From contig JAFLCF010000063.1 in assembly GCA_017303735.1 (NCBI GenBank), forward strand, positions 1 through 21,220: a stretch of DNA of 21,220 bases, written 5' to 3'. The notes below the pieces were generated by a model. It made no database searches and was not told the DNA's origin. It saw only the letters and a list, made by a program, of their open reading frames with translations. Numbering within the stretch: the first letter of the stretch is position 1; the number at the start of each line of letters is the position of its first letter. This document shows, in pieces, positions 15,430-21,220 of this stretch. The stretch comes from Anaerolineae bacterium (GTDB lineage Bacteria > Chloroflexota > Anaerolineae > Anaerolineales > Villigracilaceae). The translations under genes and the position numbers were made by a program.

Positions 15430-15786
15430 ATGGCAAAAATCCTGATCGTGGATGACGATGAGAAGGTCACAACCCTGCTTTCTCGCTATTTAACATCACT
15501 GAGTTATGAAGTCATGGTCACCAATCAAAGCGCCAGGGCAATACATATCGCTGAGCAATTCCGCCCGGATCTGTTTATTCTCGATATTATGATGCCTCCG
15601 CCAGATGGCTTTGTCTTAACTGGCATGTTGCGCGATGATGTAAAATTCGCCCGAACTCCCATTCTCATTATTACCGCATTGGACAATAGCAACAGTCGGG
15701 CGGCAACATTGGGTGCCAACGGATATCTGGCAAAGCCCTTCAATCTCGACGAACTCTCAGCCAAAATCACCGAACTGATCGGTTGA
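15430..15786 (+). CDS. Stand-alone receiver protein (CheY-like), first of three
   Basis: 118 residues, one receiver domain and nothing else. Acid pocket DDDE at about residues 8-11, phospho-acceptor Asp in FILDIMMPPPDGF (about residue 53), switch Thr in IITALD and Lys in LAKPF are all present, so it should accept phosphate from a histidine kinase. The start is ATG 15430 (MAKILIVDDDE), with AGGA upstream at 15418-15421; an in-frame ATG 28 codons earlier only adds a non-domain tail. No DNA-binding or enzymatic output is attached. It is followed by two more receivers; it resembles the third (PPPDGF/PQPDGF and ALDNSNSRA/ALDDSDSRA) more than the second. Confidence 0.88.
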   Translation: MAKILIVDDDEKVTTLLSRYLTSLSYEVMVTNQSARAIHIAEQFRPDLFILDIMMPPPDGFVLTGMLRDDVKFARTPILIITALDNSNSRAATLGANGYLAKPFNLDELSAKITELIG

Positions 15787-15823
15787 ACTTAATTGGAACC
15801 CCACTCGTGCAGGAGAAACAAAA

Positions 15824-16189
15824 ATGGCAAAAATATTGATTGTCGATGATGAACCTGAAACCATAAGACTACTGGAATCGATAGTGAAAATGGACGGGCA
15901 CGAAACTCTGGCTGTACTGGAAAGCCGCAATGCCATTCAGGCTGTCGATAAATTCCTGCCAGACGTGGTACTGCTTGATATCATGATGCCAGAGATAAAT
16001 GGCATCGCTGTCTGCAAGCTGATCAAAGCACAACCGAACATCAGCCATATCAAGGTCATTATGGTCTCGGCATTAAGTGACGATGGTACCCGCAGAGACG
16101 CCACCAATGCCGGCTCAGATCTATTCATCACCAAACCCATTCTGCCAAAATCTCTGACTCAACGAATTAAAGATATTCTTGAGGCTTAA
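15824..16189 (+). CDS. Stand-alone receiver protein (CheY-like), second of three
   Basis: 121 residues, one receiver domain. Acid pocket VDDEPET, phospho-Asp in VVLLDIMMPEINGIAVC, switch Ser in MVSALSDDG and Lys in FITKPI are intact. AGGAGA at 15811-15816 gives a good start, 37 bases after the first receiver gene, so the two are probably on one message. It is the most divergent of the three: Ser instead of Thr at the switch position and EING instead of PPDG after the acceptor. A partner kinase is not encoded nearby. Confidence 0.88.
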   Translation: MAKILIVDDEPETIRLLESIVKMDGHETLAVLESRNAIQAVDKFLPDVVLLDIMMPEINGIAVCKLIKAQPNISHIKVIMVSALSDDGTRRDATNAGSDLFITKPILPKSLTQRIKDILEA

Positions 16190-16191
16190 CG

Positions 16192-16225
16192 AACGGTTGG
16201 ATGTCATGTCTTGCATCCAACCGTT
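16192..16225 (+). terminator. Hairpin after the second receiver gene
   Basis: AACGGTTGGATG (16192-16203) pairs perfectly with CATCCAACCGTT (16214-16225) around a 10-base loop, three bases past the stop. The following sequence has only a short T-run (CTTTATG), so it may be partial termination ahead of the third receiver. Confidence 0.6.
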
Positions 16226-16292
16226 ATTGGCTTTATGATTAGGAACGTATAAAAAAACTACCTTGGATTCATTCGTTATTCAGGAAAAAAGC

Positions 16293-16658
16293 ATGACAAA
16301 AATAATGATGGTGGACGACGACAAACTGGTGACTGAGTTGCTGCAAAAGCTTCTTAGGTCAGACGGGTTCGAAACAGTTGCAGTTAACGACAGCTCCCTC
16401 GCAATTAATATCGCAAAGTCGGAATCGCCCGACCTCATTCTCCTTGATCTCATGATGCCCCAGCCAGATGGTTTCCGCCTCTGCCGAATGTTGCGTGAAG
16501 AACCGCTTTTCAAACAGATCCCCATTATCATCGTCACCGCCCTTGATGATAGTGACAGCCGCGCCGTCGCCTACGGAGCTGGTGCAACCGATTACCTCAC
16601 CAAACCATTTCACCCCGGCGAATTGAAAGACAAAATAATCGAAGCCCTGGAACGCTAA
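16293..16658 (+). CDS. Stand-alone receiver protein (CheY-like), third of three
   Basis: 121 residues, one receiver domain: acid pocket VDDDK, phospho-Asp in LILLDLMMPQPDGFRLC, switch Thr in IIVTALDDSDSRA and Lys in YLTKPF. ATG 16293 is chosen; AGGAA lies upstream at 16282-16286, while an in-frame TTG at 16263 has none. A weak TATAAA at 16248-16253 after the preceding hairpin could give it its own promoter. No output domain. A strong terminator shared with the cytochrome gene follows. Confidence 0.88.
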   Translation: MTKIMMVDDDKLVTELLQKLLRSDGFETVAVNDSSLAINIAKSESPDLILLDLMMPQPDGFRLCRMLREEPLFKQIPIIIVTALDDSDSRAVAYGAGATDYLTKPFHPGELKDKIIEALER

Positions 16659-16670
16659 CGAGAAGGAACC

Positions 16671-16713
16671 GAATCAAAAACACGCCTCGCTTTTGGAGGC
16701 GTGTTTTTGATTC
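16671..16713. terminator. Bidirectional intrinsic terminator between receiver 3 and cytochrome c
   Basis: A perfect 18-bp stem: 16671-16688 (GAATCAAAAACACGCCTC) with 16696-16713, 7-base loop GCTTTTG. The A/T tracts inside the stem provide T-runs for both converging genes. Confidence 0.92.
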
Positions 16714-16726
16714 AAGCTAACAGGTC

Positions 16727-17125
16727 TTATTTCAACGTACGAATATAAGCAACTGCCTGCCAGATTTGCTCATCAGTCAGAACGCCCTTCCAAGCGATCA
16801 TGGCGGTGCCTTCCTTACCGGTATTTACGCGCCAGTAAAGATAATCATCACCAGCCTGAGCGGCAACATCTACCAAATTCTTAGGAGCCGGGTCAAGAGC
16901 AGCACCTGCAGGACCATCACCATAACCCTTTTCACCATGGCAGGAAGCACAATTGGTTGCGAAAACTTCAGCACCAGCTGTAGCAGCATCAGCGCCAAGC
17001 GGGCTGGTAGCGCCAGCATATTCAGCAGGAACGGGGTCTAAAGCAGCAGGAGCGCTGGAACCGCCACCACAAGCTGCGAGCACAATCGCGCTCAAAACCA
17101 AGACTACAAAAAAGACTTTCTTCAT
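16727..17125 (-). CDS. Lipoprotein c-type cytochrome
   Basis: 132 residues. Signal peptide with lipobox LAAC; the lipid-modified Cys19 anchors it on the outer face of the membrane. A Gly/Ser/Ala/Pro linker (20-48) leads to a class I mono-haem domain: haem motif Cys59-Ala-Ser-Cys62-His63 in NCASCHGEKGYGDG, and Met109 (GTAMIAWKG) as likely sixth ligand; the C-terminal helix is TDEQIWQAVAYIRTL. Likely a membrane-tethered electron carrier between respiratory complexes, similar to cbb3-subunit-III/SoxX-like domains; partner unknown. GGAGG precedes the ATG. The promoter region carries TATAAT and a CRP/FNR-like site. Confidence 0.9.
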   Translation of the reverse strand: MKKVFFVVLVLSAIVLAACGGGSSAPAALDPVPAEYAGATSPLGADAATAGAEVFATNCASCHGEKGYGDGPAGAALDPAPKNLVDVAAQAGDDYLYWRVNTGKEGTAMIAWKGVLTDEQIWQAVAYIRTLK

Positions 17126-17157
17126 CAGATACCTCCGGTTGATTATTTTCGGCTGGT

Positions 17158-17163
17158 ATTATA
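17158..17163 (-). promoter_or_regulatory. -10 box of the cytochrome c gene
   Basis: TATAAT on the minus strand, 33 bases upstream of the ATG, giving a start near 17151. No recognisable -35 hexamer; the -35 zone is occupied by the TGTGA-type site, as in activator-dependent promoters. Confidence 0.6.
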
Positions 17164-17185
17164 GCTACTTTGTGAAAAAAAACAC

Positions 17186-17201
17186 TGTGACTTTAGTTAC
17201 A
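17186..17201. promoter_or_regulatory. CRP/FNR-family-like binding site
   Basis: TGTGA-N6-TTACA, one mismatch from the CRP consensus TGTGA-N6-TCACA. Its centre lies about 42.5 bases upstream of the expected cytochrome start, the classic class II activator position. A third half-site TGTGA (minus strand, near 17206-17210) follows. The regulator itself is not in the window. Confidence 0.5.
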
Positions 17202-17245
17202 TTAATCACATGACATCTATTGATGGCTATGCCAAATCCAGGCAA

Positions 17246-17695
17246 TTATTTTTTTCTCCCACCTTTTAACTTCTTTTGCAATTTTTCGAATGCAGCCCAA
17301 TCCCCTTTCGCCGCTAGTTTCGCCTGGTCGATCCAACCTTCGGGGTTCATCATCTGTAACCCGGCTCTATCCAAAACCTTCTGCACATCAGCCGCATCGG
17401 CTTCTGCCAAATCTTCAAAGGTCACGATCCCAGCGCGGGCAAGTACCTTCACAACCTTCGGACCAATTCCTTCGATCTTGACCAGATCATCCGCCTGGAC
17501 TTTAGATGGCACAGGAGCAGATACCTCCTCAGCCACCGCCTCTACCTTCGCTGGGGCTTGTTTCGGCTTTCTACCAGCCGCCACCCACCCGACAATGATC
17601 GCCAACACAAAGAACCCCAACAGGATCCACAACAACCAAAGAAGCTCTGTATTCAGACCTTCACCACCCTCGGCGAAAAAACGCAATGCAACCAT
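17246..17695 (-). CDS. Membrane-anchored helix-hairpin-helix protein
   Basis: 149 residues. One N-terminal membrane helix (LLWLLWILLGFFVLAIIVGW, about residues 18-37) is followed by an Ala/Pro/Val/Glu linker and a C-terminal helix-hairpin-helix unit: DDLVKIEGIGPKVVKVLARA and then GIVTFEDLAEADAADVQKVL, ending GDWAAFEKLQKKLKGGRKK. The EGIGPK motif is the hairpin that contacts DNA backbone or serves protein contacts in the family. Function unknown. ATG 17695 is chosen since GGAGG (17701-17705) precedes it; the ATG four codons earlier contains that site. A near-consensus promoter lies in front. Confidence 0.8.
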   Translation of the reverse strand: MVALRFFAEGGEGLNTELLWLLWILLGFFVLAIIVGWVAAGRKPKQAPAKVEAVAEEVSAPVPSKVQADDLVKIEGIGPKVVKVLARAGIVTFEDLAEADAADVQKVLDRAGLQMMNPEGWIDQAKLAAKGDWAAFEKLQKKLKGGRKK

Positions 17696-17725
17696 ATTTG
17701 CCTCCATAGAATATTTTCTGCCGCA

Positions 17726-17754
17726 CTTATACGTGAAAATATGGAGCGTGTCAA
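17726..17754 (-). promoter_or_regulatory. Near-consensus sigma-70 promoter of the helix-hairpin-helix gene
   Basis: Minus strand: perfect -35 TTGACA (17754-17749), 17-base spacer, -10 TATAAG (17731-17726). The start would be near 17719, about 24 bases before the ATG. The best promoter match seen in the window. Confidence 0.8.
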
Positions 17755-17797
17755 TTCTTAAGGGTAAAATAGTGCAATTCCCAATCGGAGCCGCTTC

Positions 17798-18676
17798 ATG
17801 AAACTTAAACCCTGGCAGATCATTGCCCTTCTGTTCATTGCAGTATTGGCAGTTATTCGTTTGTTATCCAAACCTGCACCTGAACACCCATACTACACAG
17901 CAGACTCAAATCGTCCGCTCGTCATCGCACACCAAGGCGGAGACGGACTCTGGCCCGGCAACACTATGTTCGCCTTTCAGAATGCCGCCGACCTCGGCGC
18001 TGACGTGCTCGAAATGGACCTGCACATCACAAGCGACGGCATCCTCGTCCTCATGCATGACGAAACCGTAGACCGAACCACCGATGGCAAAGGCGAGATC
18101 GAAGCCATGACATTGGACGAGCTCAAACAGCTAGACGCCGGTCACGACTGGTCGTCAGACGAAGGCGCCTCATTCCCATTTCGTGGTCAGGGCATTACGG
18201 TGCCAACCCTCGAAGAAGTCTTTGCCGCCTTCCCGGAATATCGTATGACCATCGAGATCAAAAAGACAAATACCTCTATGGCAAAACCGTTTTGCGACCT
18301 GATCCGTGAATACAATATACAGGATAAAGTTCTGGTCGCTTCCTTCCATGATGAACGCCTCAAGGAATTCCGGACAGAATGCCCCGAAGTTGCCACCTCC
18401 AGCGCGAAGAATGAAACGACTGTATTTGTGCTGCTGACCAAAGCATTTTTAGGCGGTTTCTATTCGCCGAAATTTTATTCACTGCAGGTCCCAGAAGAAT
18501 CAGGCGGAATCACCGTCATGACCGAATCCTTCGTCCGTGCGGCGCATGCGCGCAACCTAGCCGTTGAACCGTGGACGATCAACGACGAAGAGACCATGCG
18601 TAAATTCATTGAATGGGGCGTGGACGGACTCATTACCGACCGACCCGATATCATGCTGAACGTTTTGGGAAGATAA
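17798..18676 (+). CDS. Membrane-anchored glycerophosphodiester phosphodiesterase family protein
   Basis: 292 residues: an N-terminal signal anchor (IIALLFIAVLAVIRLL, about 8-23) and a GDPD TIM-barrel facing outward. Hydrolysis of glycerophosphodiesters to glycerol-3-phosphate and an alcohol is the family reaction. Catalytic residues by motif: His45 in IAHQGG, metal ligands Glu72 and Asp74 in LEMDLHITSDG, His87 in LMHDETVDRTTDG, Glu153 in TIEIKK, and the C-terminal VEPWTINDE and GVDGLITDRPD. The usual HRG...PENT reads HQGG...PGNT, so one conserved position differs. CGGAG eight bases upstream supports the start; TAAAAT at 17765-17770 is a possible -10. It abuts the DUF1684 gene. Confidence 0.88.
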   Translation: MKLKPWQIIALLFIAVLAVIRLLSKPAPEHPYYTADSNRPLVIAHQGGDGLWPGNTMFAFQNAADLGADVLEMDLHITSDGILVLMHDETVDRTTDGKGEIEAMTLDELKQLDAGHDWSSDEGASFPFRGQGITVPTLEEVFAAFPEYRMTIEIKKTNTSMAKPFCDLIREYNIQDKVLVASFHDERLKEFRTECPEVATSSAKNETTVFVLLTKAFLGGFYSPKFYSLQVPEESGGITVMTESFVRAAHARNLAVEPWTINDEETMRKFIEWGVDGLITDRPDIMLNVLGR

Positions 18677-19486
18677 ATGGATAACTACACAAAACACATC
18701 GAACAAAATCGCAAGGAAAGAGATGCGCAAGTCGCCGCCGACTCGATGCACTGGATCAACCTTGTCGGGTTATTCTGGCTCGAAGAAGGCGAAAACAGCT
18801 TTGGTAGCAGTGCCGAGGCGAAAATATCCCTGCCTCAATTCCCCAAACCCATCAGCGGACATTTCCTCTTTCGGAATGGAAAGGTGACGGTTCACCCGCA
18901 GACTGAGATGACCTTAAACGGCGGTGCAGTTGATGTTCATCCTTTATACACAGATAAAGATCGGCGGGCAGACTTGCTCGAGATCGGCTCACTCGTCATG
19001 AAGATCATCGTCCGTGGCGAGGTTACGCTCGTGCGTATTTGGGATCGCGCCTCAGAAGAGAAAAAGAAATTTAAGGGATTCAATTATTATCCAATTGACC
19101 CCTCTTATAAAATCACTGCGAAATACATCCGCTACGACCCGCCTAAACCAACCATTCGTGTGGAAGGCATTGGTACAGAAGTGTCGACCTTCTTCATGGG
19201 GCAGGCACAATTCACCTTGAACGGCGTGGAATGTGTGCTCGAAGCTGAAGAAAGCGGTGATACTTTATTGTTCAATTTCAAAGATGAAACCAACGCCGAT
19301 ACCACCTACGGCGGTGGACGCAGATTCTATCTGCCAGCGCCTGCAGGCGACGAGATTGTCCTCGATTTCAATCTTACCGATAACTGGCCCTGTGCCTATA
19401 CCCCCTTTGCCACCTGTCCCATTCCACCCAAGGAAAATAAATTGAACGTGCGGGTGGAAGTTGGTGAAAAGAAATTTAAAGCGTAA
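18677..19486 (+). CDS. DUF1684 family protein
   Basis: 269 residues, no signal peptide or membrane segment, function unknown. The family is recognised by the N-terminal W..LVGLFWLEEGENSFGS (about 26-44) and especially the C-terminal YGGGRRFYLPAP, LDFNLTDNWPCAYTPFATCP and PPKENKLNVRVEVGEK segments. The two cysteines in CAYTPFATC are a conserved family pair. The ATG follows the glycerophosphodiesterase stop with no gap (TAAATG), so the two are one operon and translation is likely coupled. A heptamer-built hairpin follows the stop directly. Confidence 0.85.
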   Translation: MDNYTKHIEQNRKERDAQVAADSMHWINLVGLFWLEEGENSFGSSAEAKISLPQFPKPISGHFLFRNGKVTVHPQTEMTLNGGAVDVHPLYTDKDRRADLLEIGSLVMKIIVRGEVTLVRIWDRASEEKKKFKGFNYYPIDPSYKITAKYIRYDPPKPTIRVEGIGTEVSTFFMGQAQFTLNGVECVLEAEESGDTLLFNFKDETNADTTYGGGRRFYLPAPAGDEIVLDFNLTDNWPCAYTPFATCPIPPKENKLNVRVEVGEKKFKA

Positions 19487-19558
19487 GAGTAATGAGTTAA
19501 AAAGAAACGAGTAACAAGTGAAAGTCGCTTGTTACTCGTTTCTCATTTCGTATTACTT
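19487..19558. repeat. Inverted arrays of a degenerate heptamer, acting as a bidirectional hairpin
   Basis: Starting at the base after the DUF1684 stop, the left arm is a series of GAGTAAT-type words (GAGTAAT, GAGTTAA, an 8-mer, GAGTAAC, AAGTGAA). The right arm, read on the minus strand from 19558, is AAGTAAT, ACGAAAT, GAGAAAC, GAGTAAC, AAGCGAC. The inner 16 bases (19503-19518 and 19528-19543) pair perfectly around a 9-base loop. It lies between convergent genes, so it probably also ends transcription. Confidence 0.7.
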
Positions 19559-19567
19559 CTTCAAAAC

Positions 19568-20125
19568 TTATTCCACCCAGGTTACCCGATCTTCAAAACC
19601 AATTCGAGTGTAAGGCTCGGGCATTACCTCTGGGTAGCCAACGTAGATAAAGCCAACAATATGCTGGTCTGCGGCAAAACCAAAAAATTCTTTCACTTTG
19701 GCATCACTTGCCCATTCGCCCGTACGCCAGATCGCACCCAGCCCCAGCGCATGCGCGGCAAGTAAAATATTTTGGCAGGCAGCGGATGCCGCAGAAATAT
19801 TTTCCACTTCAATGATCTTACTGTCGGCGGGTTTATCTGCGCCTACAGCAATCACTACGGGAGCGCGGAGCGGCAAGGCTCGGATTTTGTCCACGCCTTC
19901 GGTTGGCGCACCCGGATTCCGGTCCAAGAAAGAGGCGGACATCACGTCCCCAAGTTTCTTGCGCCCATCCCCAGTCAACACCACAAAACGCCAGGGGCGC
20001 ACTTTATGGTGATTCGGTGCCTGTGCTCCGGCGCTTAATAATTTTTCGATCATCTCGCGCGGCAAAGCATCGGGTTTCACTTGTTTGATCGTTGTTCGTC
20101 CGTGTATTACTTCAAATAGTTCCAT
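19568..20125 (-). CDS. Nitroreductase family protein (YdjA-like)
   Basis: 185-residue FMN-dependent NAD(P)H oxidoreductase. Motifs: HGRTTIKQVKPD near the N-terminus (about residues 8-19, the usual RR.(I/V)..F segment, here altered to RTTIKQV), SAGAQAPNHHKVRPWRFVVL (about 31-50, FMN and substrate), SAACQNILLAAHALGLGAIW (about 113-132) and the C-terminal GFIYVGYPE. Physiological substrate unknown. ATG 20125 is chosen because GGAGG lies five bases upstream; an in-frame upstream ATG 27 codons earlier would overlap the divergent gene. It is divergent from the deacetylase gene with a 45-base gap. Confidence 0.87.
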   Translation of the reverse strand: MELFEVIHGRTTIKQVKPDALPREMIEKLLSAGAQAPNHHKVRPWRFVVLTGDGRKKLGDVMSASFLDRNPGAPTEGVDKIRALPLRAPVVIAVGADKPADSKIIEVENISAASAACQNILLAAHALGLGAIWRTGEWASDAKVKEFFGFAADQHIVGFIYVGYPEVMPEPYTRIGFEDRVTWVE

Positions 20126-20155
20126 CAAATCCTCCGTTGCAAGGACGCTTGCAGG

Positions 20156-20161
20156 TAAAAT
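20156..20161 (+). promoter_or_regulatory. Possible -10 box of the deacetylase gene
   Basis: TAAAAT ends ten bases before the ATG at 20171, so transcription would begin at or within about three bases of the start codon. No Shine-Dalgarno sequence precedes that ATG. The -35 zone (TCCGTT at 20133-20138) is poor. GGTAA/TTACC (20154-20158 and 20166-20170) form a small inverted repeat around it. Confidence 0.35.
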
Positions 20162-20170
20162 TGTCTTACC

Positions 20171-21211
20171 ATGAAAATATTTTACTCTGAAGAACATCGT
20201 CAACATTATCCACCTTTTGAGGTTTTCGATGGCGGCATTCGCGTGCCATACTACGAAAACCCAGACCGCATGGATAGAATTCTCGCATCACTCAAAGGAA
20301 CAGGCTGGGCGGAATTTTCGGAGCCTGAAGATTTTGGGCTCGACCCAATACTGGCAATACACGATAAAGATTATCTCCACTTCCTCGCCTCTTGCTGGGA
20401 CGAGTGGCTGGCTTCTGACCCCGAAATTGCGGCGTCGCCGGAAACACATGCCTTTTTACCTGCCACCTTTGCATTAAGAAGAAAAGCCAGACCCACCTCC
20501 ACCACCGTTCGCGGATTGGGCGGTTATTACATCATGGATCTTTCTGCTTGCATTGTGGCTGCCACGTACAAAGCATCACTCACCTCTGCCAATATTGCTT
20601 TGAGTGCAGCCGCATCCATTGCCAATGGTCAATTGGCGGCTTTTGCGCTCTGCCGCCCACCCGGGCACCATGCCGGAAAGGATTATGCCGGTGGCTATTG
20701 TTTTATCAACAATGCGTCGGTTGCAGCGAATTGGTTATCGCAAAAAGGAAAGACCGCCATTTTAGATATTGACTATCACGCGGGCAACGGCACTCAGGAT
20801 ATTTTCTACGAACGCGCTGATGTCTTGACCATCTCCATTCATGGCGATCCTGATTTTGAGTATCCGCATTACATTGGCTTTGCAGACGAAACTGGCGCGG
20901 ACGCAGGGCTTGGCTTTCATCGAAATTTTCCTCTGCCCAAAGGCACAGATGATAGTGGTTATCTTGATGCATTAGATAAGGCACTGAACTTGATCCGCGG
21001 TTTTGCGCCGGAATATCTTGTCTTATCTTTTGGTGCAGATACTTTTGACGGTGACCCGCTTGGGACCTTTCGCGTCACCCAAACTGGCTTTGCTGAAATC
21101 GGGAAGCGAATCGCTGGTCTTAAGCTGCCGGTTGCGATTATCATGGAAGGCGGCTACGCCAACGAAGCCCTCGGCGACAACACACGAACTTTATTGGAGA
21201 ACTTTATATGA
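20171..21211 (+). CDS. Acetylpolyamine amidohydrolase / HDAC-superfamily deacetylase
   Basis: 346 residues, the length of bacterial acetylpolyamine amidohydrolases. Active-site signature by alignment with HDAC8: His166-His167 in RPPGHHAG; zinc ligands Asp201 and His203 in LDIDYHAGNG, and Asp290 in SFGADTFDGDP; transition-state Tyr329 in EGGY. Sections GGYCFINNASVAA and LTISIHGDPDFEYP are also typical. Cytoplasmic; likely removes acetyl from polyamines, though protein or other small substrates are possible. The ATG has no ribosome site but follows a -10-like box closely, so the message may be leaderless. The stop overlaps the next start by four bases (ATGA). Confidence 0.9.
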   Translation: MKIFYSEEHRQHYPPFEVFDGGIRVPYYENPDRMDRILASLKGTGWAEFSEPEDFGLDPILAIHDKDYLHFLASCWDEWLASDPEIAASPETHAFLPATFALRRKARPTSTTVRGLGGYYIMDLSACIVAATYKASLTSANIALSAAASIANGQLAAFALCRPPGHHAGKDYAGGYCFINNASVAANWLSQKGKTAILDIDYHAGNGTQDIFYERADVLTISIHGDPDFEYPHYIGFADETGADAGLGFHRNFPLPKGTDDSGYLDALDKALNLIRGFAPEYLVLSFGADTFDGDPLGTFRVTQTGFAEIGKRIAGLKLPVAIIMEGGYANEALGDNTRTLLENFI

Positions 21212-21220
21212 AAAAAATAG
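21208..21220 (+). CDS. Start of a further gene, cut by the window edge
   Basis: ATG at 21208 overlaps the deacetylase stop (ATGA), with GGAGA at 21196-21200 eight bases or so upstream; the first codons are Met-Lys-Lys-Ile. Overlap and ribosome site indicate a co-transcribed gene; nothing can be said of its product. Confidence 0.6.

Noticed and set aside
20126..20206. Longer nitroreductase start at 20206
   Set aside because: It would overlap the divergent deacetylase start, and GGAGG precedes ATG 20125.

Overview
The window is bacterial chromosome: dense genes, good Shine-Dalgarno sites (mostly AAGGAG/GGAGG), short gaps and many factor-independent terminators. Gene content (a FadN-type beta-oxidation operon under a TetR regulator, SCP2 protein, GxxExxY protein, single-domain receivers, lipoprotein cytochrome c, acetylpolyamine amidohydrolase-like enzyme) fits an environmental Chloroflexota (Anaerolineae-like) bacterium. 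That placement is inference from gene style; there is no rRNA or marker gene here to prove it.

Layout. 1-2121: a partial SAM hydrolase/adenosyltransferase-like gene overlaps the stop of threonine synthase (thrC); homoserine kinase (thrB) is divergent across a 33-nt gap that holds a symmetric -10 element. 2152-5964 (minus): TerC membrane protein, a two-repeat DUF3592-like membrane-anchored protein, an SCP2 protein and an AT-rich GT39-like membrane glycosyltransferase. 6063-13296 (minus): a fatty-acid degradation locus, in transcription order TetR regulator, two acyl-CoA dehydrogenases, FadN (3-hydroxyacyl-CoA dehydrogenase/enoyl-CoA hydratase), a GxxExxY gene in its own inverted-repeat cassette, and thiolase (FadA). 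A TTGACT-17-TAAACT promoter with a palindromic operator at its start point lies in front of tetR. 13450-16658 (plus): secreted four-LysM protein, NAD-dependent epimerase-like reductase, three consecutive stand-alone receiver proteins. 16727-17695 (minus): lipoprotein cytochrome c with a CRP/FNR-like site, and a membrane-anchored helix-hairpin-helix protein. 17798-19486 (plus): glycerophosphodiesterase and DUF1684 protein, abutting. 19568-20125 (minus): nitroreductase. 20171-21211 (plus): HDAC-superfamily deacetylase overlapping the start of a further gene cut by the window edge.

The most unusual structure lies between genes. Four intergenic places (7258-7810, 10218-10292, 12670-12735, 19487-19558) are filled by head-to-head arrays of degenerate short words of nearly constant length (9, 8, 7 and 7 nt). 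Each place has its own word, but the architecture is the same: two inverted arms. In three the arms face each other across a few bases; in the first they flank the GxxExxY gene, so that the unit looks like a 553-bp insertion between fadN and fadA. The second point of interest is the upstream acyl-CoA dehydrogenase, which has lost the catalytic-Glu segment and the TEPGAGSD segment while its neighbour keeps both, suggesting a heteromeric enzyme. No gene-free stretch exceeds 300 bases.
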